DNA from: Clostridia bacterium
GTDB taxonomy: Bacteria > Bacillota > Peptococcia > DRI-13 > SM3-B62
Assembly: GCA_018433675.1 (NCBI GenBank)
Contig: JAHDQS010000014.1
Location: 84,129 to 148,128, forward strand
DNA length: 64,000 nucleotides
Direction: 5' to 3'
In this document: positions 26,991-35,649 of the stretch, one piece after another
Numbering within the stretch: position 1 is the stretch's first letter
Layout: every line of letters begins with the position of its first letter
The notes under the pieces: generated by a model
Told to the model about the DNA's origin: nothing
Databases searched by the model: none
The model's input: the letters and a program-made list of their open reading frames with translations, nothing else
Translations under genes and position numbers: made by a program

Positions 26991-28127
26991 TTAATCCAGG
27001 TAGTCCTTTAATTTACGGCTACGGCTCGGATGCCTCAGTTTTCTGAGAGCTTTTGCTTCAATTTGCCGTATTCTTTCCCGGGTAACACCAAACTCCTGAC
27101 CAACTTCCTCTAAGGTCCTTGCCCGCCCATCATCCAGTCCAAAACGAAGCCTTAAGACCTTTTCTTCTCTTTGTGTAAGAGTTTCCAATACCTCTTCCAA
27201 TTGCTCCTTAAGCAAGATAAAAGAAGCTGCCTCCGCCGGGGCCGGCGCATCCTCATCCTCAATGAAATCACCAAGGTGACTATCTTCCTCTTCTCCAATA
27301 GGCGTTTCCAAGGATACCGGTTCTTGAGCTATTTTCAATATTTCCCTGACCCGTTCCACGGGTATATCCATTTCCTGAGCAATCTCTTCCGGTGTCGGAT
27401 CCCGTCCCAACTCCTGCAGTAATTGTCGAGAAACCCTAATTAGTTTGTTTATCGTCTCAACCATGTGTACGGGAATACGAATTGTCCTAGCCTGGTCGGC
27501 TATAGCACGTGTTATCGCCTGGCGTATCCACCATGTTGCATAGGTGCTGAATTTATAACCCTTGTGGTAATCAAATTTCTCAACAGCCTTGATAAGACCT
27601 AGATTCCCTTCCTGTATCAAATCAAGAAACAGCATTCCGCGTCCGACATAACGTTTGGCTATACTTACTACTAGTCTGAGGTTCGCCTCAGCCAACCGCC
27701 TTTTGGCTTCTTCATCACCCATTTCCATCCTTTGAGCAAGGGAAACCTCCTCCTCTGCGGATAAAAGCGGCACCCTCCCTATCTCTTTCAAATACATGCG
27801 TACCGGATCATCTATCCCTACGCCTTCGGGAACACTAAGATCTATTTCCACTTCAACTTCTTCTTCTTCTTCGTTGACCACAGGTTCAATTACTTCTGCA
27901 TCCTTTTCTTTGGCATCATCTTCATCACCGCCAAAATCAGGAACCACATCAATACCCATCGAACTAAAGTGCTCATACACTTCATCTATCTGTTCAGGTG
28001 TCATTTCAACCCCTTGAAGGGCCAGCATTATCTCACGGTATGTTAAGGCACCTTTTTTCTTGCCTTGTTCAACAAGCTCCTTAATTCCGCTGATTTTGAT
28101 TTCTTCAACATCCTTTTCCGTTTTCAA
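26991..28127 (-). CDS. sigA: RNA polymerase primary sigma factor
   Basis: 378 residues, the vegetative sigma-70 (SigA/RpoD). Region 1.1 at the N-terminus, an acidic stretch ([12 protein letters not shown]), region 1.2 [21 protein letters not shown], region 2 with [37 protein letters not shown], region 3 and region 4 [33 protein letters not shown]. The start is TTG at 28127, sharing TTGA with the dnaG stop, after a run of G residues. The dnaG-sigA order is the classic macromolecular synthesis operon. Confidence 0.97.
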   Translation of the reverse strand: MKTEKDVEEIKISGIKELVEQGKKKGALTYREIMLALQGVEMTPEQIDEVYEHFSSMGIDVVPDFGGDEDDAKEKDAEVIEPVVNEEEEEVEVEIDLSVPEGVGIDDPVRMYLKEIGRVPLLSAEEEVSLAQRMEMGDEEAKRRLAEANLRLVVSIAKRYVGRGMLFLDLIQEGNLGLIKAVEKFDYHKGYKFSTYATWWIRQAITRAIADQARTIRIPVHMVETINKLIRVSRQLLQELGRDPTPEEIAQEMDIPVERVREILKIAQEPVSLETPIGEEEDSHLGDFIEDEDAPAPAEAASFILLKEQLEEVLETLTQREEKVLRLRFGLDDGRARTLEEVGQEFGVTRERIRQIEAKALRKLRHPSRSRKLKDYLD

Positions 28128-29950
28128 TTTGACTGCCCCCCTTTCGTAGGGTTTTGCACCAAAATTTGTTTATCCTTCACAAGCTGTTGTATTTTTTGCA
28201 TCATTTCCAGCGATTTACTTGCCTCCCCACTTTTTTCATATTGCGACATCAAATCACTGTATTCCATAATTTGTTTATTAATATGTTCAATCTTTAACAA
28301 TGTCAAACAATCAACAAATATTTTTTTCCAGTCTTTAGGCACTTCATCCTCTAATAGTATTTCCGTCAAAAGTTCTTGGCTTTTTCTGTCTTCTAACAGA
28401 GATACCAAATCATTTGCCTTTATATTATGACCAGACTGGCGAATTAAATAATGGGCCCGGTAAATTTCTTTAAGCAATTTGCTGCCAAAAAGGGTCTCGC
28501 CTCCCCAGCTTTCTATTTTATCGACTGTTTCGGTATAGGTTATCGCTAAACGAATGAGTAACCTTTGCGCCTTCTCCGCCGCGTTTTTTGGTGCCCCGGT
28601 CGTTCCCTTTTCTTCAGACACCGTTTTCTCATACTTTCTCTCCCCGGACCTGGTTAAAGCACCCTTTCTTACCTCAGCATAAATCGCCGGTTCCGGCAAG
28701 TTTAACCTCTCGGCAATCATTTGAATGAAAACCTGGCGGGTAACAGGACTCTGTATTCTTTGAATGTCCGGCACTAGGCTTTGTACAATCTTAATTTTGC
28801 CGGCTACAGTATCAATACTGTGGGATTCCAGAGCCTTTATCAGTTTATATTCCAGAAGGCTTTGAGCCTTGCCGACAAGACCGGTAAATCTCTCCTTGCC
28901 CTTTTCTTTAATATACTCATCAGGATCCTTCCCTTCAGGTATCGTAATCACCGCAACCTGGCATCCCTGCTGCTGCAGTAAATCCATGCCTCGCAGAGCA
29001 GCCTTCTGCCCTGCCGCATCAGCATCAAAGCATACTAAAATATTATACGTGTAACGCATCAGCAAAAGTGCCTGTTGAAGGGCCAGAGCGGTACCTAAAG
29101 CTCCGACCGCGTTATCGATACCGTTTTGATGGGCCGTGATAACATCCATATAGCCTTCCATAATAATAGCCTGATCATTTGTTCTGATGCTTCCTTTAGC
29201 GTGATTTAACGCATATAGATGTTTGCTTTTATTATATAAAGGAGTATCGGGGGAATTTAAATACTTTGGCTGGGTGTCATCCATTACCCTGCCCCCGAAT
29301 CCCACCACTCGTCCCCTGTCATCTGCAATAGGAAATATAATGCGGTTACGAAAACGGTCTATGATGTTCCCTTTTTTTGTTTTGACGGCCAAGCCGAGCA
29401 AAATCAGCTCTTTTTCCTTGACCCCCTTTTTTAACAAAAAACGGCTGAGATGGTCCCACCCCGGCGGGGTATATCCCAGCAAAAATTTTTCTAACTCATC
29501 CTGCCTTAATCCCCTTTTCTTGAGGTACTCCAAGGGTTCTCGCGCTTCAGGCTTATGTAATTGCTGTTGATAATATCCGCTTGCTAATTCATTGATATGA
29601 TAATAATGTTTTCTTAATGATTCCTGCTTGGCCTTCGCCGGAGATACCTCCTGTTTTGGAAGAATCACCCCGTACCTTTCGGCCAACAACGAAACCACCT
29701 CGGGGAACGCCAGTCCATCCTTCTCCATGAGAAAAGAAAAGATATTACCGCCCTTGCCACATCCAAAACAGTGATAAATCTGTTTCTGCGGTGAAACGAC
29801 AAATGACGGCGTCTTTTCGGAATGGAAGGGACACAACCCTACGTAATTCTGCCCCCTCTTTTTTAGATTAACATGTTCGCCAATTACCTCCACTATATCA
29901 ACCCGGTGGCGCAGGTCGTCAATTAACTCTTCGGGTATTTGTCCGGACAA
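28124..29950 (-). CDS. dnaG: DNA primase
   Basis: 608 residues, makes RNA primers at the replication fork. N-terminal CHC2 zinc domain ([29 protein letters not shown]), TOPRIM core ([31 protein letters not shown]), and a C-terminal helicase-binding region. I place the start at TTG 29950, giving [14 protein letters not shown], 10 bases after AAGGTGG; the GTG at 29959 would be only two bases from that site. A 14-base perfect palindrome lies just upstream at 29976-29989. Confidence 0.96.
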   Translation of the reverse strand: MSGQIPEELIDDLRHRVDIVEVIGEHVNLKKRGQNYVGLCPFHSEKTPSFVVSPQKQIYHCFGCGKGGNIFSFLMEKDGLAFPEVVSLLAERYGVILPKQEVSPAKAKQESLRKHYYHINELASGYYQQQLHKPEAREPLEYLKKRGLRQDELEKFLLGYTPPGWDHLSRFLLKKGVKEKELILLGLAVKTKKGNIIDRFRNRIIFPIADDRGRVVGFGGRVMDDTQPKYLNSPDTPLYNKSKHLYALNHAKGSIRTNDQAIIMEGYMDVITAHQNGIDNAVGALGTALALQQALLLMRYTYNILVCFDADAAGQKAALRGMDLLQQQGCQVAVITIPEGKDPDEYIKEKGKERFTGLVGKAQSLLEYKLIKALESHSIDTVAGKIKIVQSLVPDIQRIQSPVTRQVFIQMIAERLNLPEPAIYAEVRKGALTRSGERKYEKTVSEEKGTTGAPKNAAEKAQRLLIRLAITYTETVDKIESWGGETLFGSKLLKEIYRAHYLIRQSGHNIKANDLVSLLEDRKSQELLTEILLEDEVPKDWKKIFVDCLTLLKIEHINKQIMEYSDLMSQYEKSGEASKSLEMMQKIQQLVKDKQILVQNPTKGGQSN

Positions 29951-29975
29951 GACCGACACACCACCTTATATCTTA

Positions 29976-29989
29976 TATTAGTACTAATA
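29976..29989. repeat. 14-base perfect palindrome upstream of dnaG
   Basis: TATTAGTACTAATA, 26 bases before the dnaG start, in the 188-base gap between dgt and dnaG. It may be an operator or chance in AT-rich DNA. The rest of the gap shows nothing definite. Confidence 0.4.
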
Positions 29990-30138
29990 CTCCAATTCTC
30001 CACATAAATACATTTTTCCTGCTTTTTCGCAAAGAATTAAGCCTCCTGTTTCAGTACCAATTAAACCAAAATGTGAACATTTATGACCTATTCGTTAAAA
30101 AACGATAATTTCCTTCTTTTTTCCCCCATCTAATCTTT

Positions 30139-31185
30139 CTATTCCTTGTCTAGTTTTATATAAAACTGAGGTATCGTTAATTCTTTAAAAGCTGCAATGC
30201 AATAATTGTCTGTCATTCCTGATATATAGTCGGCCACACCTCTTTCGACACCTTCTTCCTCGACGATTTCTTTGTAGTATTGCGGCATTTTTTCCGGTTT
30301 CTTTTTGTAATACTCGTACAGAAATTCTACCACGTACGCGGCCCGCTGTCTCGGCGCATAACAACACGGCCCTTTGTAGACTTTTTCGAACATAAAATTC
30401 CTTAAGCCTTGTAAAGCCTGCTCGTATTCCGGGCTGAGGCTTATTCTTATCTCTTCTTTCTTGAAATTATCAAGGCTGTTTCTCACCAAATCAAAAACCA
30501 AGGAACCTATCCTGGCGCTGTGAGAATACCCAAGAACCTCCAGATATTCTGCAGGAATCTCCTCCTCCTTGAGCACCCCTGCCCTGAGGCTATCATCAAT
30601 ATCATGCTGCACATACGCTATTTTATCTGCATGACGAACAACCTGTCCCTCCAAGGTAGACGCTTTGCCAGCCCCTTCACCGTACCCACTATGATGCAGG
30701 ATACCGTCTAAAACCTCCCAAGTTAGGTTTAATCCCTTACCCTTCGCCCCTTTTTCAATACGCGTTAAAACCCTGACACTATTTTCATTATGTCTAAATC
30801 CCCCTGGCAGCATCCTGTCTAAAACCTCTTCTCCGGTATGAGAAAAAGGCGTATGCCCCACATCATGTCCTAAAGCAATGGCTTCAATTAAATCAAGGTT
30901 TAAACGCAAGGCCTTTCCGACAGTTTGGGAAATTTGATTAACCTCTAACGTGTGAGTCAGTCGGGTCCGGTAATGATCGTTCTCCGGTGATATATAAACT
31001 TGAGTTTTATGCTTCAAGCGCCGGAATGATTTGGAATGGATAATGCGATCCCTGTCCCGCATATAACAAGTCCTTAGAATATCGGGGTCTTCTTTTTCTT
31101 CCCGACCCTTGGACATAGAAGCCTGCATGGCATAAGGACTTAGCGTCACTTTTTCCAGAGCCTCTAATTCCTTACGAATCGACAT
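30139..31185 (-). CDS. dgt: dGTP triphosphohydrolase-like HD protein
   Basis: 348 residues of the deoxyguanosinetriphosphate triphosphohydrolase-like family, which hydrolyses dNTPs to nucleoside and tripolyphosphate. HD motif residues appear in DHYRTRLTHTLEV and ALGHDVGHTPFSHTGEE, then FRHNENSVRVL and VRHADKIAYVQHDIDD. The ATG at 31185 follows GGAGG at 6-7 bases; the reading from 31317 adds 44 basic residues with no site. In related genomes dgt sits just before dnaG, as here. Confidence 0.93.
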   Translation of the reverse strand: MSIRKELEALEKVTLSPYAMQASMSKGREEKEDPDILRTCYMRDRDRIIHSKSFRRLKHKTQVYISPENDHYRTRLTHTLEVNQISQTVGKALRLNLDLIEAIALGHDVGHTPFSHTGEEVLDRMLPGGFRHNENSVRVLTRIEKGAKGKGLNLTWEVLDGILHHSGYGEGAGKASTLEGQVVRHADKIAYVQHDIDDSLRAGVLKEEEIPAEYLEVLGYSHSARIGSLVFDLVRNSLDNFKKEEIRISLSPEYEQALQGLRNFMFEKVYKGPCCYAPRQRAAYVVEFLYEYYKKKPEKMPQYYKEIVEEEGVERGVADYISGMTDNYCIAAFKELTIPQFYIKLDKE

Positions 31186-31274
31186 CCTTTTCCTCCTCGT
31201 CCTTGAAAAATTGTTACTAGATACATTACTACTCGAAAACAAAAATTCCTCTTTTTTATTTTTATCCAAATACA

Positions 31275-31318
31275 AATGCCGCTGACTCCCCACTTTAAAG
31301 CAGGAAATCAGCGGCATT
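31275..31318 (-). terminator. Terminator at left edge of accessory island
   Basis: 11-bp perfect stem (31275-31285 with 31308-31318) with a 22-base loop, 22 bases past the broken partner gene; TGTATTTGG follows on the minus strand. It separates the island from dgt. Confidence 0.65.
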
Positions 31319-31339
31319 ATGTCCGTCGGGAATTTTTAC

Positions 31340-31718
31340 TTACACCCTCTGTATGGCTTTTAGATCAAAGTAAACATTTCTTGCCTTCAGTGGTGCAGGA
31401 TTGGTAAATAATAGCTTGACCTTTTCAAGATCACTTATTCTTTTAGAATGATAATAAGGCTTTTCAAACTCTAGTCTTTCGTCTCTAATCCAATTAGGAA
31501 TATCAATGCCGTATAGCTGCAAACAATAATCTATTAAAGCTGATGCTAAGGTTAAATATCTTATTTCTTCAGCATCGCATGCATCTATATTTACCGGGTT
31601 ATACAGACTATCTAAAAAACAACTTGTCCTTTGATTTTAATAGTTCTAACAATTGATTTAAACTTGTATCTTCATCCGGATATTCATAGAGGGATTGCAA
31701 ATAATCATTTCCAATCAT
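31340..31718 (-). pseudogene. Frameshifted partner gene of the nucleotidyltransferase
   Basis: The ATG at 31718 has GGGGAGG upstream and opens a frame MIGNDYLQSLYEYPDEDTSL that ends after 36 residues at a run of six A/T (31614-31619). Deleting one base from that run joins it to the downstream frame DSLYNPVNIDACDAEEIRYLTLASALIDYC and on to 31340, giving about 125 residues. Its start overlaps the end of the nucleotidyltransferase gene by 14 bases. No family recognised. It could be a pseudogene, a sequencing error, phase variation or programmed slippage. Confidence 0.65.
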
Positions 31719-32313
31719 ATCCTAAATCCTCCCCTAAGTATTTAATAAATCTTATTTGTCTCTCCCCCAATAAAGACAGCGGTATATAGGTTGAGATTGT
31801 ATCCATAAGCTTATTCTTAGAGGTTATTTTTAAATCTTTACACAATATGTAGGCATCAACAAAATCTTTTGATGGTTCCGGCCTTGCTGCAAGTATCTTC
31901 ATGGCGAGTAACTGCTCAGCTTTAGGCTTTAATATCTTCAGATTAGAATAGACACTGTATGTTTCTTTATCTTCTTTTATCAGTGATTTAAGCGGCTCTT
32001 TTATTTCCTCATTTATCCATCCATCAGTAAGATTAAAGGCAAATTTTGTGAGTTCTAATATGTTTTCCAATAATTTATAGTTAGTTTCACTAAAAATACA
32101 ATCTATATCTTTGGTGGCGGGCCTGTTGTCATAAACCATAGTCATAATAGAACCATCATAAATTGTTATTTCAAGCTGTAATTGGTTTTCCTTCAACCTC
32201 TCATTCAGATAATCGAATATCTTTAAGAGTTTGTCCTTGTCCATTAAATCAACATTATACCCCCCATCCGCACAAATCCTACATTTATATTGTATCATAT
32301 TGGGGTGCATCAT
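31705..32313 (-). CDS. Nucleotidyltransferase-like protein (DUF6036 type)
   Basis: 202 residues in the longest frame. Resembles small nucleotidyltransferase-fold proteins of the DUF6036 kind: ITIYDGSIMTMVYDNRPATKDIDCIF carries the fold's GGS-like strand (degenerate, DGS) and the metal-binding DID, and later LKPKAEQLLAMKILAARPEPSKDFVDA. The ATG at 32313 overlaps the upstream stop (ATGATG), which argues for coupling; an internal ATG at 32244 (MDKDKLLKIF) fits the family start better. Forms a unit with the DUF1835-like gene before it and the broken gene after it. Such folds often occur in two-gene defence or toxin pairs; function here is unknown. Confidence 0.7.
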   Translation of the reverse strand: MMHPNMIQYKCRICADGGYNVDLMDKDKLLKIFDYLNERLKENQLQLEITIYDGSIMTMVYDNRPATKDIDCIFSETNYKLLENILELTKFAFNLTDGWINEEIKEPLKSLIKEDKETYSVYSNLKILKPKAEQLLAMKILAARPEPSKDFVDAYILCKDLKITSKNKLMDTISTYIPLSLLGERQIRFIKYLGEDLGYDWK

Positions 32314-33206
32314 ATGGTCGTTTTCATCAGAATTTTCCCATAAGGATGTGAAGGGTCTTTATCCGCAACCACTTTCAGCCTATTATCTTCAATCATTTTT
32401 TTAATTCGCAGAGCATACCAACCGTCACCCACGCCCAATTGATATTTACCTAAAATATTCCCGATTAGCCTAGCCATGATAATTTCTCCCTCGGGAATAC
32501 TTTTTATTAGAAGATGATCATAGAAATCTTCAGGAACAGAAAGCAATTTGCCGTTGACAAGCGCCCTCAAAGGTGCGTTTTCTGCTTTTAAGTCCTCCCA
32601 CAGATTGGCTTGTACACACTTTTCCGTATTACTCAAGTCCCGCTCCCAGGACAAAAAAGTATATAATTGCCCGGGAGATATTTCTCCCCAATTACTATAC
32701 GATACAACCGTACCATCGGACATCTCACGACACTCCGGCAATGAAACGACACTGACTTTACAGTCAATATTTTTTAATATACCGCAAACAAAAGAGAACC
32801 CACAGATAGAATACGGCGCATTGCTTTTCCAAATACGTATGGGGACTCCTTGATTCGCAGCAGTTAATAACCTTGTTAAATCCTCACGCTGCTTTTGGAA
32901 AAACCGTTCTGTTTCCTTCCCGTCAAAACCTACAGAACCCCATATATTATTAAATACTTCTTGACGTTCAGCACCATCAATCTCACCTGTAATACCCCCG
33001 ACATCAAGAGAAAATCCTATACAAACTACATCTTGTGAACTTCCGCCAATAGGTTTACCCTCATATTTCACTTTTAGTTCTTGTTTTGAGGGCTTCTTGC
33101 CGATATAACCGATAGCAACAGCCCCCTTGCTCCGGCTTTCCTCATTGTAGTTTTTCGCACACTTCATGGCACCTTTCGTGCTGTCACTAAATACCACTTC
33201 AAGCAT
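32310..33206 (-). CDS. DUF1835/DUF3658-type protein
   Basis: 298 residues, soluble. The N-terminus MLEVVFSDSTKGAMKCAKN and the central PIRIWKSNAPYSICGFSFVCGIL agree with the DUF1835 domain. The C-terminal part ending with FYDHLLIKSIPEGEIIMARLIGNILGKYQLGVGDGWYALRIKKMIEDNRL agrees with the DUF3658 domain that pairs with it. Biochemistry of the family is not known to me. ATG at 33206 with GAGGG upstream at a rather long distance. First gene of a three-gene set with the nucleotidyltransferase and the frameshifted partner. Confidence 0.7.
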   Translation of the reverse strand: MLEVVFSDSTKGAMKCAKNYNEESRSKGAVAIGYIGKKPSKQELKVKYEGKPIGGSSQDVVCIGFSLDVGGITGEIDGAERQEVFNNIWGSVGFDGKETERFFQKQREDLTRLLTAANQGVPIRIWKSNAPYSICGFSFVCGILKNIDCKVSVVSLPECREMSDGTVVSYSNWGEISPGQLYTFLSWERDLSNTEKCVQANLWEDLKAENAPLRALVNGKLLSVPEDFYDHLLIKSIPEGEIIMARLIGNILGKYQLGVGDGWYALRIKKMIEDNRLKVVADKDPSHPYGKILMKTTI

Positions 33207-33241
33207 CTATCTGCCATCCCTCATATATAATCTCTTTTACA

Positions 33242-33275
33242 CACCTGCACAACTTACTATGAAACAAAGCAGGTG
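33242..33275 (-). terminator. Weak terminator after XRE gene
   Basis: CACCTGC/GCAGGTG 7-bp stem with a 20-base loop, 14 bases past the XRE stop. No clear T-run. Confidence 0.35.
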
Positions 33276-33288
33276 ATATTCTTAAGTA

Positions 33289-33492
33289 TTATCCATCCTT
33301 AAATTCAAATAATTCCTCTACAGTTGTATCAAATACCTTAGCTATATCAAAAGCCAGTTTTAATGATGGGTTATACTTTCCTTTTTCCAAATGACCTATA
33401 GTCTCCCGTCTTACTCCGACCAGTTCAGCTAATGTTTCCTGTTTCATATCAAATTTTGCACGGTATTCTTTTACCCTTGTAAGCAAAGCCAT
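33289..33492 (-). CDS. XRE-family regulator, minimal
   Basis: 67 residues, a lone Cro/CI helix-turn-helix: [49 protein letters not shown]. No sensor domain. It starts 2 bases after the DUF3796 gene, so the two form an operon. This size and pairing with a small membrane protein is common in Firmicutes, where the regulator controls its own operon. The double inverted repeat at 33871-33906 is a ready candidate for its operator. Confidence 0.9.
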   Translation of the reverse strand: MALLTRVKEYRAKFDMKQETLAELVGVRRETIGHLEKGKYNPSLKLAFDIAKVFDTTVEELFEFKDG

Positions 33493-33494
33493 TA

Positions 33495-33854
33495 TTATTC
33501 ACCACTGCTTTCGTGGATTTCAAGGTACACCAAAATACCTGTAAACACAAAAACGGAAAGTGCAAAATTTATGGTCAGACCTATTGCTAAGCCGGTTGCT
33601 ACATCTTGTGCAGAGACATTTTTAAGTAATGCGATATATACGCTGACAAGCGCAGTCACAGTGATACTGACAAAAAACCCCGGCGTCGCCGCTCTTCGGA
33701 TATTTTCTTTAAACAATTCGTCAGGAATTACCTTAAAATATCTGAAGTAGACCATAAAACCAAAAAAACCGAAAAACTCAATACTTCCGGTAAACCCTAA
33801 CAGTCCAAGCAAACTCAAAAAACCTAAATACCCCAACTTATTATTCATATACAT
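33495..33854 (-). CDS. DUF3796-type small membrane protein
   Basis: 119 residues with four hydrophobic stretches: a Gly/Leu/Phe-rich pair at the N-terminus ([36 protein letters not shown]) and two more ([42 protein letters not shown]). Matches the DUF3796 pattern, whose members sit beside small XRE regulators. ATG at 33854, 7 bases after GGAGG. Role unknown; possibly a membrane factor in stress or toxin response. Confidence 0.75.
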   Translation of the reverse strand: MYMNNKLGYLGFLSLLGLLGFTGSIEFFGFFGFMVYFRYFKVIPDELFKENIRRAATPGFFVSITVTALVSVYIALLKNVSAQDVATGLAIGLTINFALSVFVFTGILVYLEIHESSGE

Positions 33855-33870
33855 GCCCTTGCCTCCTCAT

Positions 33871-33906
33871 GTTATATATTTATAACTTGCGTTATAAATA
33901 TATAAC
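33871..33906. promoter_or_regulatory. Double operator of the DUF3796-XRE operon
   Basis: Two 16-base arms, exact complements of each other, separated by TTGC. Each arm is itself GTTATA-n4-TATAAC, so there are two dyad sites with centres 20 bases apart. They lie 17 bases upstream of the DUF3796 start codon and right at its ribosome binding site side, where an autoregulating XRE protein would bind. The remaining DNA up to 33985 shows nothing else. Confidence 0.75.
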
Positions 33907-33985
33907 ATTTTAGGATGAATGTCAAACGAAACTTTTTCTGCGACAAATAAAATGGTTATATTTACAAATACTAAAACAAAGTTCT

Positions 33986-34198
33986 TTAAACACTAATTAT
34001 TAAGTCTATATCATAAAATGTCGGAAGGATTTTTGAAATGGGCAATAAAATGGTTGAAGGAATGTCGGCAATGAATGCATCTGCAAGCATAATTAGATGT
34101 TTGCGGTTGTACCTATCTGCCCAAACACCGCCCCATAGGGAAATTACTACCTGCGGAAGCATGGAGCAAATGGTGGACAGCAACACATCTCCTATCAT
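33986..34198 (-). pseudogene. Remnant of an MFS transporter
   Basis: About 70 codons: LLSTICSMLPQVVISLWGGVWADRYNRKHLIMLADAF is the helix 2/loop 2-3 signature of major facilitator efflux proteins. The N-terminal helix and everything after about helix 3 are missing, and no ribosome binding site stands before the ATG. A decayed fragment. Confidence 0.75.
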
Positions 34199-34242
34199 GG
34201 CACTCTTTTTAATAGCCGACTAATTATAATTTAAGAAGTAAC

Positions 34243-34290
34243 AAAAAAGGGGTTCCGCACCTAATTTGTTAAGTAACAGCCCCTTTTTTT
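34243..34290 (-). terminator. Terminator after the ppdK remnant
   Basis: AAAAAAGGGG (34243-34252) pairs with CCCCTTTTTT (34280-34289). T-runs on both sides make it able to work in both directions. Confidence 0.65.
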
Positions 34291-34307
34291 AGTTATTATT
34301 GTAAGCC

Positions 34308-34394
34308 TTACTTCGCTTGGCCCTTCTCGTTCACAGCGGCCTGAGCTGCAGCTATCAAAATAGACCTATCACCATTTTTACGTATTATGGAACA
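34308..34394 (-). pseudogene. Remnant of a pyruvate phosphate dikinase 3' end
   Basis: The minus-strand frame ends RSILIAAAQAAVNEKGQAK before a TAA at 34308. This resembles the C-terminus of the intact ppdK in this window ([14 protein letters not shown]), and 14 bases (GCCTGAGCTGCAGC on the plus strand) are identical to that gene's end. Upstream the match fades. A terminator hairpin follows, as after the intact gene. It is either a decayed paralogue or a displaced 3' end. Confidence 0.55.
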
Positions 34395-34437
34395 CTTTTA
34401 TAAACCATAATTTATATTCATTCTTTAGCTGTAAGAA

Positions 34438-34785
34438 TTAATTTCTTAGTATTTTTACGCAATAAGCTTTCAAAACTGGTATGTCGTTCTTGATTGTATC
34501 CCAAACATCAGGAATACTAATACTCCCATAGGCGTGAGCAGCAATATTACGCATGGCTTTAATGCTTCGCCATGGGATTTCGGAATTCACGGCTATAAAC
34601 TCTTTTGTAAGACGACCGGCTAATTCACCTATTTGAAGAATGCACATTGTGGCCGCATTTTGAAAAATTTTATCCGATTTAAAGCGTTCAAAGGTATCTC
34701 CAAAGAGATTAACAGTATCTTCAATCTCGACGCAGTATTCTAAGATACGTGAAATAATGTTGAAATCCTTATTGCTCTTGTTCAT
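34438..34785 (-). CDS. hepT: HepT-type HEPN toxin
   Basis: 115 residues, all-alpha HEPN domain of the DUF86/HepT family, an RNase toxin of type VII MntA-HepT systems. The active motif Rx4HxY is present as R79-NIAA-H84-A-Y86; the Tyr is the residue AMPylated by the partner in characterised systems. Its start overlaps the mntA stop by 17 bases, antitoxin first. Intact by length and motif. Confidence 0.88.
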   Translation of the reverse strand: MNKSNKDFNIISRILEYCVEIEDTVNLFGDTFERFKSDKIFQNAATMCILQIGELAGRLTKEFIAVNSEIPWRSIKAMRNIAAHAYGSISIPDVWDTIKNDIPVLKAYCVKILRN

Positions 34786-35074
34786 AAATCAACACCTCTT
34801 CATCCGAAATTTCCTTTATGAATTCGTCATTAAGGCTTTCAGAAGTTAGAAGATCTATTGGTAATCCAAATGCCTCTTCTAAATCAGCGTATAAACCCCC
34901 CAAAGCAAATAACCCTCTTATTTTACCTTTATCTATACGAAAATCCAAATCACTGTCACTCTTTGCATCCCCCCGGGCATGAGAACCAAATAAGAACATC
35001 CGTTTTACACCATGACGTTTCGCTATTTCATTTGCAATATTTCTGATTTCCTCAATTGTGTATACTTGTTTCAT
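34769..35074 (-). CDS. mntA: MntA-type nucleotidyltransferase antitoxin
   Basis: 101 residues, minimal nucleotidyltransferase. GSx10DxD motif from G30-S31 to D42-L-D44 (GSHARGDAKSDSDLD). In characterised pairs the antitoxin adds AMP to the HepT Tyr and silences it. ATG at 35074 after GGAGG at 10 bases. A promoter lies at 35151-35180, leaving an 80-base leader. Confidence 0.88.
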   Translation of the reverse strand: MKQVYTIEEIRNIANEIAKRHGVKRMFLFGSHARGDAKSDSDLDFRIDKGKIRGLFALGGLYADLEEAFGLPIDLLTSESLNDEFIKEISDEEVLIYEQEQ

Positions 35075-35150
35075 GGACGATTACCCTCCACTTCGTTATT
35101 GCCTGGCCTTAGGTTAATGGCTTTTTGCTAACATCTTCCCTTTTTCCAGT

Positions 35151-35180
35151 ATAATACATGTTATTTTATTTATCAATCAA
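35151..35180 (-). promoter_or_regulatory. Likely promoter of mntA-hepT
   Basis: Minus strand TTGATT (35175-35180), 18-base spacer, TATTAT (35151-35156). Confidence 0.5.
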
Positions 35181-35193
35181 CTTGCTGTTATTA

Positions 35194-35238
35194 AACAGGG
35201 GACTGACCCGAAAAATATTATGTGTCAGTACCCCTGTT
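35194..35238. repeat. Hairpin repeat at the truncated toxin
   Basis: AACAGGGGACTGAC pairs with GTCAGTACCCCTGTT (one bulged A). It directly abuts the stop of the truncated ParE gene. The CAGTACCCCTGTT arm resembles arms of the hairpins at 37739-37775 and 38543-38588, so it may be a member of a dispersed repeat family. A T-run follows only on the plus strand. Confidence 0.55.
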
Positions 35239-35337
35239 CTATTTTTTATAGAAGTTCTTCAAAGCCTTAGCAGAAAGGTATGAAACAATCTTATCTAAAT
35301 CTTGATGCGCTAGCTCAGAAACATTTAACTTATACAT
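35239..35337 (-). pseudogene. Truncated ParE/RelE-type toxin
   Basis: 32 codons: MYKLNVSELAHQDLDKIVSYLS matches the N-terminal strand and helix of ParE toxins, then the frame ends after KNFYKK at 35239. The full family length is about 95-110 residues, so the toxin core is missing. Its ATG overlaps the end of the Phd antitoxin gene, the normal layout of this toxin-antitoxin class. Confidence 0.65.
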
Positions 35338-35590
35338 TGTATTTCTCTCTTATTTTCTTTAAAGAAGTATTCCCGTCAATCACTTTACCTTCCGCTAGTT
35401 GTTCCTCCGCCGCAATAAGCTTACTGTATACGTCAAGCATAAACATTTTTTCTTCATATAACTTCATACTCATAATAACCATATCCCCATAACCGTTTTT
35501 TGTAATAAAAACCGGCTCATCGGACGCTTGACACATTTGAGAAATTTCGCTTGTGTTTTTTAAATCCCGAATTGGAATTATTTGAGGCAT
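35330..35590 (-). CDS. Phd/YefM-type antitoxin
   Basis: 86 residues. IIPIRDLKNTSEISQMCQASDEPVFITKNGYGDMVIMSMKLYEE is the N-terminal DNA-binding fold of Phd/YefM; the C-terminus (EEQLAEGKVIDGNTSLKKIREKYNV) would wrap the toxin. ATG at 35590, 9 bases after GGAG. The toxin after it is truncated, so this antitoxin is an orphan or protects against a toxin encoded elsewhere. Confidence 0.87.
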   Translation of the reverse strand: MPQIIPIRDLKNTSEISQMCQASDEPVFITKNGYGDMVIMSMKLYEEKMFMLDVYSKLIAAEEQLAEGKVIDGNTSLKKIREKYNV

Positions 35591-35649
35591 AACCTTCAAC
35601 TCCGTTCCTATAAAACGTGCTGCAACAAAGGAAGAATCTTGCTTTTAGC

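Noticed and set aside
28124..29959. GTG start of dnaG at 29959
   Set aside because: It would leave two bases after the AAGGTGG site. TTG at 29950 gives the family N-terminus MSGQIPEE at proper spacing.
33986..34198. A 70-residue functional membrane protein
   Set aside because: It is an internal piece of an MFS transporter with no ribosome binding site, so it is listed as a remnant.
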